Shown here: positions 25,291 through 33,513 of the stretch, one piece after another | How positions within the stretch are numbered: the first letter of the stretch is position 1 | How the letters are laid out: every line of letters begins with the position of its first letter | Assembly: GCF_048268305.1 (NCBI RefSeq) | Contig: NZ_JBLWVT010000002.1 | Location: 124,001 to 188,000 of the forward strand | Direction: 5' to 3' | DNA from: Pseudodonghicola sp048268305 | GTDB taxonomy: Bacteria > Pseudomonadota > Alphaproteobacteria > Rhodobacterales > Rhodobacteraceae | Length of the DNA: 64,000 nt | Notes under the pieces: model-generated | What the model was told of the DNA's origin: nothing | The model's input: the letters and a program-made list of their open reading frames with translations, nothing else | Database searches by the model: none | Position numbers and translations under genes: made by a program

Positions 25291-25860
25291 ATGGGCATGA
25301 AACGGCACAATCTCAAAGCTATCGTGACGGCAACCGCGATCTTCGCGGGGGTTTGCCAGCCCGTTCTGGCGCAGACCGCCGATCTGACCGACGAGCGTAC
25401 CCTTCTGGCGCAGCTTGCCCATGCCGGCGCCGAGGCGGCGCCGCGGCTGGATCGGCAATTGCAGGCGATCTGGAATCGCAGCGGCTCGGCCGCGATGGAC
25501 TTTCTGCTCAAGCGTGGTCGCGACGCGATGGATCGCGGCGATTTCGCCGAGGCAGTGGAGCATCTGACGGCGCTGACCGACCATGCGCCGGAGTTCGCCG
25601 AAGGCTGGTTCATGCGCGCCACCGCCTATTACAATGCAGGTCTTTACGGGCCGGCGCTGTCCGATCTGGAACATGCGCTGACGTTGAACCCGAACAACTA
25701 TGACGCAATTTTCGGGTTGGGCACTTTGCTGGAAACCTTCGGCAATCCCAAGCTCGCCTATGAGGCCTATGGCCGGGCACGGGCCTTGAATCCCCATCAC
25801 GAGGAGACCATCAAGGCGATGGACCGGCTGAAGCCGGCGGTCGAGGGCAAGGCGCTCTGA
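25291..25860 (+). CDS. Secreted or periplasmic tetratricopeptide-repeat protein
   Basis: 189 residues. The N-terminus MKRHNLKAIVTATAIFAGVCQPVLAQ is a signal peptide with an AxA-like cleavage site (VLAQ), so export to the periplasm is expected. About three TPR units follow: AMDRGDFAEAVEHLTALTDHAP, MRATAYYNAGLYGPALSDLEHA and GLGTLLETFGNPKLAYEAYGRA. Start could be the ATG at 25291 or 25297. It is divergent from the SCP2 gene and 34 bases upstream of the helicase. Partner unknown. Confidence 0.85.
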   Translation: MGMKRHNLKAIVTATAIFAGVCQPVLAQTADLTDERTLLAQLAHAGAEAAPRLDRQLQAIWNRSGSAAMDFLLKRGRDAMDRGDFAEAVEHLTALTDHAPEFAEGWFMRATAYYNAGLYGPALSDLEHALTLNPNNYDAIFGLGTLLETFGNPKLAYEAYGRARALNPHHEETIKAMDRLKPAVEGKAL

Positions 25861-25894
25861 CCCTTCGGGGCATGGCGCAGCAGGGGATTTCAGG

Positions 25895-28813
25895 ATGAGC
25901 AGCGCATCCCGCATCGTGGCCGTTCTCGGCCCGACCAATACCGGCAAGACGCATTACGCGATCGAACGCATGCTGGGGCATCGCACCGGGGTGATCGGCT
26001 TGCCTTTGCGCCTGCTGGCGCGCGAGGTCTATGACCGGATCGTCGCTGCGCGGGGGCCCTCGGTGGTGGCCCTGGTGACGGGGGAGGAGCGGATCGTACC
26101 GCCGCGGGCGCAATATTGGGTCTGCACGGTCGAGGCGATGCCCGAGGGCATGGGGGCCGATTTCGTCGCGGTCGACGAAATTCAGCTTTGTGCCGATCCC
26201 GAGCGCGGCCATGTCTTCACCGACCGGTTGCTGCGGGCGCGCGGCCTGCACGAGACGCTGTTTCTGGGCTCGGACACCATGCGGGGGCCGATTGCGGCGC
26301 TGGTGCCGGGGGTGCAGTTCATGCGCCGCGAGCGGATGAGCCAGCTGGTCTATACTGGTTCGAAAAAGATAAGCCGGATGCCGGGGCGCAGCGCGATCGT
26401 CGGGTTTTCGGTTGAGAATGTCTATGCCATTGCCGAGCTGATCCGGCGCCAGAAGGGCGGTGCCGCGGTGGTGATGGGGGCGCTCAGCCCGCGCACGCGC
26501 AATGCGCAGGTGGCGCTCTATCAGAATGGCGATGTTGATTATCTGGTGGCCACCGACGCCATCGGGATGGGCTTGAACCTCGACATCGACCACGTTGCTT
26601 TTTCAGCGCTTTCCAAGTTCGACGGGCGGCGGATGCGGCCCCTGCAGCCGAACGAGCTGGCGCAGATCGCCGGTCGTGCCGGGCGGGGGATGTCGAACGG
26701 CACCTTCGGGGTGACCGGGGAGGTCCGCCCGCTGGACGAGGAAGTGGCCCAGGCGATCATGGAGCACCGCTTCACGCCGCTGAAAAAGCTCAACTGGCGC
26801 AATGCGGCGCTGCAGTTCGGGTCGATCGACTGGCTGATCCAGTCGCTGGAGATGAGCCCGCAGGACGACCATCTGATCCGCGCCCGCGAAGCCGACGATC
26901 TGAGCGTGCTCAAGACTCTGGGGCAGATCGCCGAGGTTCGGGCGCGGGCCAGTGACGGGCGCAGCGTCAGGTTGCTGTGGGATGTCTGCCGGATCCCGGA
27001 TTTCCGCGGAATCAGCCATGCCGAACATGCCGGTCTGCTTGAGGTGATCTTCAACCATCTGCATCAGAGCGGGGCGATTCCGGATGATTTCATCGCCCGT
27101 CAGATCAAGCGGATCGACCGCACCGATGGCGATATCGACACATTAAGCAAAAGATTGGCGTATATTCGCACTTGGACCTACGTGGCTCAACGCAAGGGGT
27201 GGCTGCGTGACGAAACCCATTGGCGCGAGGAGACTCGCGCTGTAGAAGACAGGGTGTCCGACGCGCTGCACGAGCGCTTGACGCAGAGATTTGTGGACCG
27301 GCGCACCAGCGTGTTGTTGCGGCGGCTCAAACAGAAGGAGGCCCTTTTGGCCGAAGTGAACGACAAGGGTGAAGTGACCGTCGAAGGCGAATTCGTCGGT
27401 CGGCTGGAGGGGTTCCGGTTCTCGCCGGACAAGTCCGCTGCGGCGGGTGCCGAGGCGAAGACGGTGAAATCGGCGGCTTTGCAGGCGCTGGCGCCGCATT
27501 TCCATCTGCGCGCGGACCGGTTCTATAATGCCCCGGATACCGAGATCGACTTCACCGATCAGGGCGGTCTGATGTGGGGTGAATATGCGGTGGGCAAGCT
27601 GGTTGCTGGCTCGGATCCGCTGAAACCCCGGATCGAGGTCTTCGTCGACGATGTCGCCGGGCCCGAGGTGGCGCAGAAGGTCGAACGCCGGCTGCAGCAT
27701 TTCATCGACCGCAAGATCGCTGCGCTGTTCGAACCGCTGCTGAACCTGCAGCGTGACGAGACGCTGACGGGCTTGGCCCGTGGCTTTGCCTTCCGCCTGG
27801 TCGAGGCGTTGGGTATCCTGCCGCGCGCCAATGTGGCGCAGGACGTCAAGTCGCTGGATCAGGAGGCGCGCGGCGCCCTGCGCAAGCATGGCATCCGCTT
27901 CGGCCAGTTCACCATCTTCATGCCGCTGCTGCTGAAGCCGGCGCCGACCCGGCTGCGGCTCTTGCTGTGGTCGCTGGCGCAGGGGCTGGACGAATTCCCC
28001 TCGGCACCGCCCCCGGGGCTGGTGACCCTGCCGGTGGCACTTGATGTGCCCGAGGGTTATGACACCATGTGCGGCTATCGCAACGCCGGCGAGCGGGCGA
28101 TCCGGATCGACATGCTTGAACGGCTGGCCGATCTGCTGCGCGGTCAGGACAGCCGCACGGGCTTCGAGGCGACGCCGGACATGCTCTCGATCACCGGCAT
28201 GACGCTGGAGCAATTCGCCCTCCTGATGGAGGGGCTCGGCTATCGCGCCGAGAAGGGCGAGCGGGTGAAGGCGAAACCGGTGGTGGCCGTGGCCGCCGCG
28301 GCAGAGCCTGTTGCCGAGGCGTCCCCCGAGGGTGCCGAGGCGGCCGCTGAGGGCGAGGCCGCTCCGGTGGCTGAGGCTGAGCCGGTGGCAGAGGCCCCCG
28401 AGGTCGCGGCCCAGCCCGAAGTGGTTGCGGAACCGGCCGAAGCGGTCGCCGAGCCTGCCGCAGAGGCGGCGGAAGCCGTGAGCGATGAGGCGGCAGCCCC
28501 TGAAGCGGGCGCCGAGGTGCCGGAGATGGAGGTGTTCTATACCTTCACCTGGGCCCGCAGCGCTCCGCGTGGGCGTCAAGGCCAGGGACAGGGCCGTGGC
28601 GGCAACAAGTCCGCTGCCGGAGCCAAGCCTGCCGGCAAGCCGCGCAGTGGCGACAAGCCGCGTGGCAAGAAACCTCAGGGCGGCAAGCCCAAGGGCGAGC
28701 GCGCGCCGCAGGGTGGCAAGACCTTCAGCGCCCATCCGCCCAAGAGGGAAAAGCCGATCGACCCCGACAACCCCTTCGCCGCTGCGCTGATGGGGCTGAA
28801 AACCGGCAAGTGA
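25895..28813 (+). CDS. SUV3-like superfamily 2 RNA helicase with Ala/Glu-rich and basic C-terminal tail
   Basis: 972 residues. Motif I is GPTNTGKT, motif II VDEIQ, the C-terminal RecA part has VATDAIGMGLNLDIDHVAFS and motif VI QIAGRAGRG. This arrangement matches Suv3, the mitochondrial degradosome helicase of alphaproteobacterial origin. The last ~180 residues are low complexity: first strongly acidic and alanine-rich (repeated AEP/EAE units, roughly 810-880), then glycine- and lysine-rich (about 910-955), which may bind RNA or proteins. It heads a conserved run with S4, fdxA and carD. RNA turnover is the expected role. Confidence 0.9.
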   Translation: MSSASRIVAVLGPTNTGKTHYAIERMLGHRTGVIGLPLRLLAREVYDRIVAARGPSVVALVTGEERIVPPRAQYWVCTVEAMPEGMGADFVAVDEIQLCADPERGHVFTDRLLRARGLHETLFLGSDTMRGPIAALVPGVQFMRRERMSQLVYTGSKKISRMPGRSAIVGFSVENVYAIAELIRRQKGGAAVVMGALSPRTRNAQVALYQNGDVDYLVATDAIGMGLNLDIDHVAFSALSKFDGRRMRPLQPNELAQIAGRAGRGMSNGTFGVTGEVRPLDEEVAQAIMEHRFTPLKKLNWRNAALQFGSIDWLIQSLEMSPQDDHLIRAREADDLSVLKTLGQIAEVRARASDGRSVRLLWDVCRIPDFRGISHAEHAGLLEVIFNHLHQSGAIPDDFIARQIKRIDRTDGDIDTLSKRLAYIRTWTYVAQRKGWLRDETHWREETRAVEDRVSDALHERLTQRFVDRRTSVLLRRLKQKEALLAEVNDKGEVTVEGEFVGRLEGFRFSPDKSAAAGAEAKTVKSAALQALAPHFHLRADRFYNAPDTEIDFTDQGGLMWGEYAVGKLVAGSDPLKPRIEVFVDDVAGPEVAQKVERRLQHFIDRKIAALFEPLLNLQRDETLTGLARGFAFRLVEALGILPRANVAQDVKSLDQEARGALRKHGIRFGQFTIFMPLLLKPAPTRLRLLLWSLAQGLDEFPSAPPPGLVTLPVALDVPEGYDTMCGYRNAGERAIRIDMLERLADLLRGQDSRTGFEATPDMLSITGMTLEQFALLMEGLGYRAEKGERVKAKPVVAVAAAAEPVAEASPEGAEAAAEGEAAPVAEAEPVAEAPEVAAQPEVVAEPAEAVAEPAAEAAEAVSDEAAAPEAGAEVPEMEVFYTFTWARSAPRGRQGQGQGRGGNKSAAGAKPAGKPRSGDKPRGKKPQGGKPKGERAPQGGKTFSAHPPKREKPIDPDNPFAAALMGLKTGK

Positions 28814-28820
28814 CGCGAAC

Positions 28821-29195
28821 ATGAGCGATCCTGCCGCCCGGTTGCGGCTGGACAAATGGCTGGTCCACGCGCGGGTCTGCAAGACCCGCGGCGTGGCCGC
28901 CGCGCTGATCGGCGCCGGGCATGTCCGGGTCAACGGCGCCCGGGTCGAGAAACCTGCCCATGCCGTCGGTCCCGGTGATGTGCTGACGCTGATTCACCCG
29001 CGCCTGGTGCGGGTGATCCGGGTCGAGGCGCTCGGGCTCAGGCGGGGGCCGGCGACCGAGGCGCGGACACTTTACACCGAATTGCAGGAAACCCGGGAGG
29101 AGAGCCCGCCGAACCCGGCCTTCGAGGGAAAAGGGCGTCCGTCCAAGCGCGATCGGCGGGCCCTTGATCTTTCCCGACACTCCGAGACCGATTGA
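28821..29195 (+). CDS. S4 domain RNA-binding protein, Hsp15-like
   Basis: 124 residues. The S4 domain is at the N-terminus: RLDKWLVHARVCKTRGVAAAL and GHVRVNGARVEKPAHAVGPG. A short charged tail ends KGRPSKRDRRALDL, as in Hsp15 (HslR), which rescues stalled 50S subunits in E. coli. It starts 7 bases after the helicase stop, and functional coupling to RNA metabolism is likely. Other small S4 proteins are the alternative. Confidence 0.87.
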   Translation: MSDPAARLRLDKWLVHARVCKTRGVAAALIGAGHVRVNGARVEKPAHAVGPGDVLTLIHPRLVRVIRVEALGLRRGPATEARTLYTELQETREESPPNPAFEGKGRPSKRDRRALDLSRHSETD

Positions 29196-29259
29196 CGCCT
29201 TGAAGTGCCGTCGGCTCTGTTCTAGCTAAGACCCCGAACGCTGAGACGGAAACCTGCCC

Positions 29260-29598
29260 ATGACCTATGTTGTGACCGACAACTGCATCGCCTGCAAATA
29301 CACCGACTGCGTCGAGGTCTGCCCCGTGGATTGTTTCTACGAGGGGGAGAACATGTTGGTCATTCATCCCGACGAATGCATCGACTGCGGCGTCTGCGAG
29401 CCGGAATGCCCTGCCGATGCGATCCGCCCGGACACCGAGCCGGATATGGACGATTGGGTCGAGTTCAACCGGAAATATTCCGAACTGTGGCCGGTGATCA
29501 TCACCAAGAAGGATCCGCTGCCCGAAGCCGAGGAACGCGATGGCGAGACCGGCAAGCGCGAGAAATACTTTTCCGAGGCGCCGGGCGAGGGCGATTGA
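29260..29598 (+). CDS. fdxA: Seven-iron ferredoxin
   Basis: 112 residues. The N-terminal cluster motif is CIACKYTDCVEVCPVDCF and the second is CIDCGVCEPECP; the lengthened spacing in the first motif is typical of 3Fe-4S/4Fe-4S FdxA proteins. The C-terminal extension with FNRKYSELWPVI is also conserved in that group. It is a soluble electron carrier. It probably has its own promoter in the 64-base gap after the S4 gene and is closed by a terminator. Confidence 0.93.
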   Translation: MTYVVTDNCIACKYTDCVEVCPVDCFYEGENMLVIHPDECIDCGVCEPECPADAIRPDTEPDMDDWVEFNRKYSELWPVIITKKDPLPEAEERDGETGKREKYFSEAPGEGD

Positions 29599-29686
29599 GT
29601 GATTCGAGCCGCCCGTGCTGAATTCAGCATGAATGTTATGTTCTAATGGCTTGATTTGGGTGCACTTTATTGAACGAACCTTGGCT

Positions 29687-29709
29687 GCCCCTTTCAGAGG
29701 GGCCATTTT
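29687..29709 (+). terminator. Terminator of fdxA
   Basis: GCCCCT / AGGGGC stem with a 5-base loop followed by CATTTTC. It lies 90 bases after the fdxA stop. The T-run is short, so efficiency is uncertain. Confidence 0.6.
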
Positions 29710-29720
29710 CGTGCTATATA
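29692..29720 (+). promoter_or_regulatory. Candidate carD promoter
   Basis: TATATA at 29715-29720 lies 17 bases after the weak -35 candidate TTTCAG (29692-29697). It overlaps the terminator stem. About 150 bases of leader would precede the carD ATG. Confidence 0.35.
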
Positions 29721-29872
29721 GTGTGTTCAGATGATAGGAACGCCCGGATCCCCCTGTGAGGTAGCATTGGGGTAACTTAATTTGTCGGAAAACGCAGCTT
29801 GACGGGGCAGACAATTTGGCCCGCCGCTGTGTTTTTGTCGCCTGTGATCCGGCGATAACAAGGAAAACCTGA

Positions 29873-30382
29873 ATGACCAAGTCCAAGAAACTCGAATTCC
29901 GCCCGAATGAGTATGTGGTCTATCCGGCGCATGGCGTCGGCCAGATCCTCTCGATCGAGGAGCAGGAGGTTGCCGGCATCAAGCTGGAGCTGTTCGTGAT
30001 TTCTTTCGAAAAGGACAAGATGACCCTGCGGGTGCCGACCAACAAGGCGACCGAAGTGGGGATGCGCTCGCTCAGCACGCCGGACGTGATCGACCAGGCG
30101 ATGAAGACGCTCAAGGGCAAGGCCAAGGTCAAGCGCGCCATGTGGTCGCGTCGTGCCCAGGAATACGAACAGAAGATCAACTCGGGCGATCTGATCTCGA
30201 TCGCCGAGGTGGTCCGCGACCTGCACCGCACCGACGATCAGCGCGAGCAGAGCTATTCCGAACGTCAGCTCTATGAAGCCGCGCTGGAGCGTCTGACCCG
30301 CGAAGTCGCCGCCGTCTCCGGTGGGGATGAGGTGCTGGCCGCCAAGCAGGTCGATGACGTGCTGATGTCGCGCGCCGCCTGA
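29873..30382 (+). CDS. carD: CarD family transcriptional regulator
   Basis: 169 residues. The N-terminal Tudor-like RNA polymerase-interacting domain is EYVVYPAHGVGQILSIEEQ with FVISFEKDKMTLRVPTNKA; the C-terminal helical DNA-binding part includes MWSRRAQEYEQKINSGD and QSYSERQLYEAALERL. CarD binds the RNA polymerase beta subunit and stabilises open complexes. AAGGAA precedes the ATG. It is a single gene, closed by a strong terminator. Confidence 0.95.
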   Translation: MTKSKKLEFRPNEYVVYPAHGVGQILSIEEQEVAGIKLELFVISFEKDKMTLRVPTNKATEVGMRSLSTPDVIDQAMKTLKGKAKVKRAMWSRRAQEYEQKINSGDLISIAEVVRDLHRTDDQREQSYSERQLYEAALERLTREVAAVSGGDEVLAAKQVDDVLMSRAA

Positions 30383-30407
30383 GATCGCGCCTCTTGCAAA
30401 CGTCTGG

Positions 30408-30438
30408 CCGCGCCTCTCCTGCGAGAGGCGCGGTTTTT
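30408..30438 (+). terminator. Rho-independent terminator of carD
   Basis: An 11-base perfect stem (CCGCGCCTCTC / GAGAGGCGCGG) with the tetraloop CTGC, followed by five T, 25 bases after the stop. Confidence 0.9.
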
Positions 30439-30557
30439 CATGCTGGATGGGGCCGTTCGGACCGGTTCGGGCCGGTCTTCGCCTTGCGGCAAGGCGATGA
30501 TTTGCGCTTAGCTTGGCGAACCCCGCAAGCGTTCTTTGAAAGGCCGCCGCCGCCACG

Positions 30558-31334
30558 ATGCCAGATCGCCTGAAAAACCGCCTCGATCAGCTCTACAACG
30601 GCGGGGCGCGTGCCTCGGTCCGCTTCCGCTACGGGTTGATCCTGTTCGACGCCATCAGCATCCTTTATTTCATCGTCACCGCGCCCTTCATCGCGACGCC
30701 GGCGGTGCATGTGGTCAATTCGGTCTTTGGGGCGCTGATCCTGCTGGATTTCCTGGCGCGGTTCTGGCTGGCCCGCGACCGCTGGCGACTGCTTGGAAAG
30801 ATTTACACGCTGGCCGATATCGTGGTGATCGCGGTGCTGATCCTTGATCCCTTCCTGTCGCACAGCCTTGCCTTCCTGCGCATCCTGCGCGGGCTCAGGC
30901 TGATCCATTCCTATCACCTGCTGGGCGATCTGCGCCGCGACAGTCGGTTTTTCCGGCTGCATGAGGACGCGGTGATCGCGGCGATCAACCTGGTGGTCTT
31001 CATCTTCACCACCGCTTCGGCCGCCTATGTGATGTTCTTCGACCAACATCCGGGGCTCGGGGCCTATATCGACGCGCTCTATTTCACCGTGGCGACGCTG
31101 ACCACGACAGGCTTTGGCGATATCACCCTGGCCAGCGCGGTGGGCAAGTTGTTCTCCATCTTCGTGATGGTCTTCGGGGTGGCGCTTTTCGTCAGCCTGG
31201 CGCGGGCGCTGTTTCAGCCGCAGAAGGTGCGTTTCACCTGCCCCGATTGCGGTCTTCTCAGACACGACCCGGATGCGGTGCATTGCAAGCACTGCGGCCG
31301 GTTGCTGAATATCCCGACCGAGGGCGCCGATTAG
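30558..31334 (+). CDS. Voltage-gated-type potassium channel with C-terminal zinc ribbon
   Basis: 258 residues. About six membrane helices: the voltage-sensor part includes the arginine-spaced FLRILRGLRLIHSY (R108, R111, R114), and the pore loop has the filter TTTGFGD (182-188), where canonical K+ channels have TVGYGD. The last 35 residues, after the final helix, hold CPDC (228-231) and CKHC (243-246), a zinc ribbon that would lie in the cytoplasm. Selectivity for K+ is likely, not proven, since the filter is non-standard. The stop overlaps that of cobS by 3 bases on the opposite strand. Confidence 0.83.
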   Translation: MPDRLKNRLDQLYNGGARASVRFRYGLILFDAISILYFIVTAPFIATPAVHVVNSVFGALILLDFLARFWLARDRWRLLGKIYTLADIVVIAVLILDPFLSHSLAFLRILRGLRLIHSYHLLGDLRRDSRFFRLHEDAVIAAINLVVFIFTTASAAYVMFFDQHPGLGAYIDALYFTVATLTTTGFGDITLASAVGKLFSIFVMVFGVALFVSLARALFQPQKVRFTCPDCGLLRHDPDAVHCKHCGRLLNIPTEGAD

Positions 31335-32113
31335 GCCGGCGTCAGCGCCAGAAAGGCCAGCAGCGCGGCGATCTCGGCCAATTGCTGGCTGGCTCCCAGG
31401 ATATCGCCGGTCTGCCCGCCGATCTTGGCCCGCGCCACCGCGGCCAGTCCCCAGACCACGACGGTCGCGGAAAGCGCGGCTGTCAGCGCGGCATCACCGG
31501 CGACCGACAAGCCGAGCACGAGGGCAAGGGCGATGCCGCCCACCGCCGTTGCGGTCGAGGGGCGACCGACCGAGCGTGACAGCCCGCCGCTCCGCGCAGG
31601 GGGGAGGGCGGCCATCAGCACCGCCATTCCGGCGCGCGAGATCAGCGCCGTGGCGATCACCGCGCCCCAACCGGCCCAGCCACCTTGCGCGACCAGCGCG
31701 CTGAGCGCACCCCAGCGCAGTCCGGTGGCAAGGATCAGCGCCAGCACGCCATAGCTGCCGATCCGGCTGTCCTTCATGATCTCCAGCCGCCGCTCGGCCG
31801 TCATCCCGCCCCAGAGCCCGTCGGCGGCATCCGCCAGCCCGTCCTCGTGCATCGCGCCGGTCAACAGCACCTGCACGGCCAGGATCAGCCCGGCCGCCAC
31901 CGTGGCCGGCAGCCCCAGTGCCAGCGCAGCCGCGCCCAGCAGGCAGGCCGGCAGCGCCACCGCCAGCCCGGCCAGGGGAAAGGCCCAGCCCGCCTGCGCC
32001 TGGCGGGCGAAGGCCTCGGCCGGCAGCCTTGGCAGCGGCAGTCGCGTCAGCAGCACCAGCGCCACGGCGCCATCCTGGCCGGCCTGCCTGATCCAATCGC
32101 TTTTTCGCATCAT
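31331..32113 (-). CDS. cobS: Adenosylcobinamide-GDP ribazoletransferase
   Basis: 260 residues, polytopic membrane protein of the CobS family, which joins adenosylcobinamide-GDP with alpha-ribazole at the end of B12 synthesis. Signature stretches are LTRLPLP, GAMHEDGLADAADGLWGG and RRLEIMKDSRIGSYG, the acidic motif that binds metal. Two successive ATG codons (32113 and 32110) are possible starts, with AAAGGG upstream. It is divergent from cobT, only 64 bases apart. Confidence 0.93.
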   Translation of the reverse strand: MMRKSDWIRQAGQDGAVALVLLTRLPLPRLPAEAFARQAQAGWAFPLAGLAVALPACLLGAAALALGLPATVAAGLILAVQVLLTGAMHEDGLADAADGLWGGMTAERRLEIMKDSRIGSYGVLALILATGLRWGALSALVAQGGWAGWGAVIATALISRAGMAVLMAALPPARSGGLSRSVGRPSTATAVGGIALALVLGLSVAGDAALTAALSATVVVWGLAAVARAKIGGQTGDILGASQQLAEIAALLAFLALTPA

Positions 32114-32177
32114 CCGGCCCTTTCCGGGGTTGCCGCAGGGGGTCATGGGTTTAAACACCGGGGCCAGACCCGATGCA

Positions 32178-33206
32178 ATGAGACTGGCCATGCTTCCCGA
32201 TTTTCAGACGCTCGATCAGTTCCGCGCCCTTCTGGCCGGAGCCCCCGGACCCGATACCGCCGCCCTGGCCCAGGCACGGGCACGCAACGGCCAGCTCACC
32301 AAGCCGCCGGGGGCGCTGGGGCGGCTTGAGGATCTGGCGATCTGGTATGCCGGCTGGCGCGCCGATCCGCGACCGCGCATCGTGGCGCCGCAATCCATCG
32401 TCTTTGCCGGCAATCACGGCGTGGTGGCGCAGGGCATCTCGGCCTTCCCGGCCGAGGTGACGGTGCAGATGGTCGCCAACTTCCGCGCCGGCGGCGCCGC
32501 GATCAATCAGCTCGCCGGTGCCGCCGGGGCGCAGATGTCGGTGGTGGAACTCGAGCTTGACCGCCCGACCGCCGATTTCACCCAAGGCCCGGCGATGACC
32601 GAGGCCGAAACCGTCGCCGCCCTGCGCGCCGGCTGGCAGGCGGTCGATCCCGCCGCCGATCTGCTGGTGGTGGGCGAGATGGGGATCGGCAATACCACCG
32701 CCGCCGCGGCCCTGTCGCTGGTGCTCTACGGCGGCGAGGCGGGGGAGTGGACCGGGCGTGGTACCGGGCTCGACGACGCTGGGCTCGCGCATAAGACCGA
32801 AGTGGTCACCCGTGCCGTGGCGCTGCACGCGCCGACGATCACCGATGGGCTCGACGCGCTGGCCTGCCTCGGCGGGCGCGAGATCGCCGGCATGGCCGGC
32901 GCCATGGCGGCGGCGCGGCAATTGCGCATCCCGGTGATCCTTGACGGTTTCATCTGCTGCACGGCAGCCGCCTGTCTGGCGGAAACCCAGCCCGGCGCGC
33001 TCGATCATGCGATCGCCGGCCATTCCGGCGCAGAGCCTGGCCATGCCGGCGTTCTGGCACGGCTCGGCAAGGAACCGCTGCTGACCCTCGGTCTGCGGCT
33101 GGGTGAAGGCACCGGCGCCGCGCTGGCGATCCCGGTGTTGAAGGGCGCGGTCGCCTGCCTCTCCGGCATGGCGACCTTCGCCGAGGCCGGGGTGTCCGAG
33201 GGCTGA
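32178..33206 (+). CDS. cobT: Nicotinate-nucleotide--dimethylbenzimidazole phosphoribosyltransferase
   Basis: 342 residues, normal for CobT/CobU-type enzymes that make alpha-ribazole phosphate. Visible: KPPGALGRLEDLAIWYAGW, FAGNHGVVAQGISAFP, and GEMGIGNTTAAAAL, the nucleotide-binding part; the catalytic glutamate lies in the late LGLRLGEGTGAALA. The ATG at 32178 is used; the ATG at 32190 is a possible alternative. It provides the product used by the divergent cobS. I see no cobalamin riboswitch in the 64-base gap. Confidence 0.93.
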   Translation: MRLAMLPDFQTLDQFRALLAGAPGPDTAALAQARARNGQLTKPPGALGRLEDLAIWYAGWRADPRPRIVAPQSIVFAGNHGVVAQGISAFPAEVTVQMVANFRAGGAAINQLAGAAGAQMSVVELELDRPTADFTQGPAMTEAETVAALRAGWQAVDPAADLLVVGEMGIGNTTAAAALSLVLYGGEAGEWTGRGTGLDDAGLAHKTEVVTRAVALHAPTITDGLDALACLGGREIAGMAGAMAAARQLRIPVILDGFICCTAAACLAETQPGALDHAIAGHSGAEPGHAGVLARLGKEPLLTLGLRLGEGTGAALAIPVLKGAVACLSGMATFAEAGVSEG

Positions 33207-33513
33207 GGTCGCGAGGATCGGCGGCTCTTGCTGGGCCGCCTGACCCTTCCCCGGGGCCCCGCCCGTTCGCGCCGAACGGCCACGGGACGGTTTGCCCCTG
33301 CGTCTCCCGTGGGGTCCCTCGCCCCTCAAACGCCCCACTGGATCGTTTCCGGGGCGGGGCCATTCCTCCGCCCGTTCGCGGCTGAAAACGGTCCACTGGA
33401 CCGTTTTCCGGGCGCCGCTCACCCCCCTTTTTCTAGCTGAAAATATCCCGGGGTGAATGCGCCGCAAGGCGCAGAGGGGCAGAGCCCCTGCCGCGCTTGC
33501 CGCGTTTCTCCAC
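33207..33513. other. Spacer between convergent cobT and kefB-like genes
   Basis: 307 bases with no convincing gene; almost entirely repeat copy C. Any terminator function for cobT or the antiporter would have to be supplied by the repeat hairpins. Confidence 0.6.
33236..33507 (+). repeat. Dispersed intergenic repeat, copy C
   Basis: The most complete plus-strand copy. It contains CCCGCCCGTTCGCG twice-related modules, a degenerate hairpin (33328-33350), a perfect 25-base hairpin (33384-33408, arms GAAAACGGTCCA / TGGACCGTTTTC), then CCGGGCGCCGCTCACC, TTTTTCTAGC, AAATATCCCGGGGTGAATG and a closing AGGGGCAGAGCCCCT stem. The stretch after the hairpin is identical to copy A for about 30 bases. Confidence 0.87.

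Noticed and set aside
32113..32178. Cobalamin riboswitch between cobS and cobT
   Set aside because: The gap is only 64 bases, far shorter than a cobalamin aptamer, and no B12-box-like sequence is visible.
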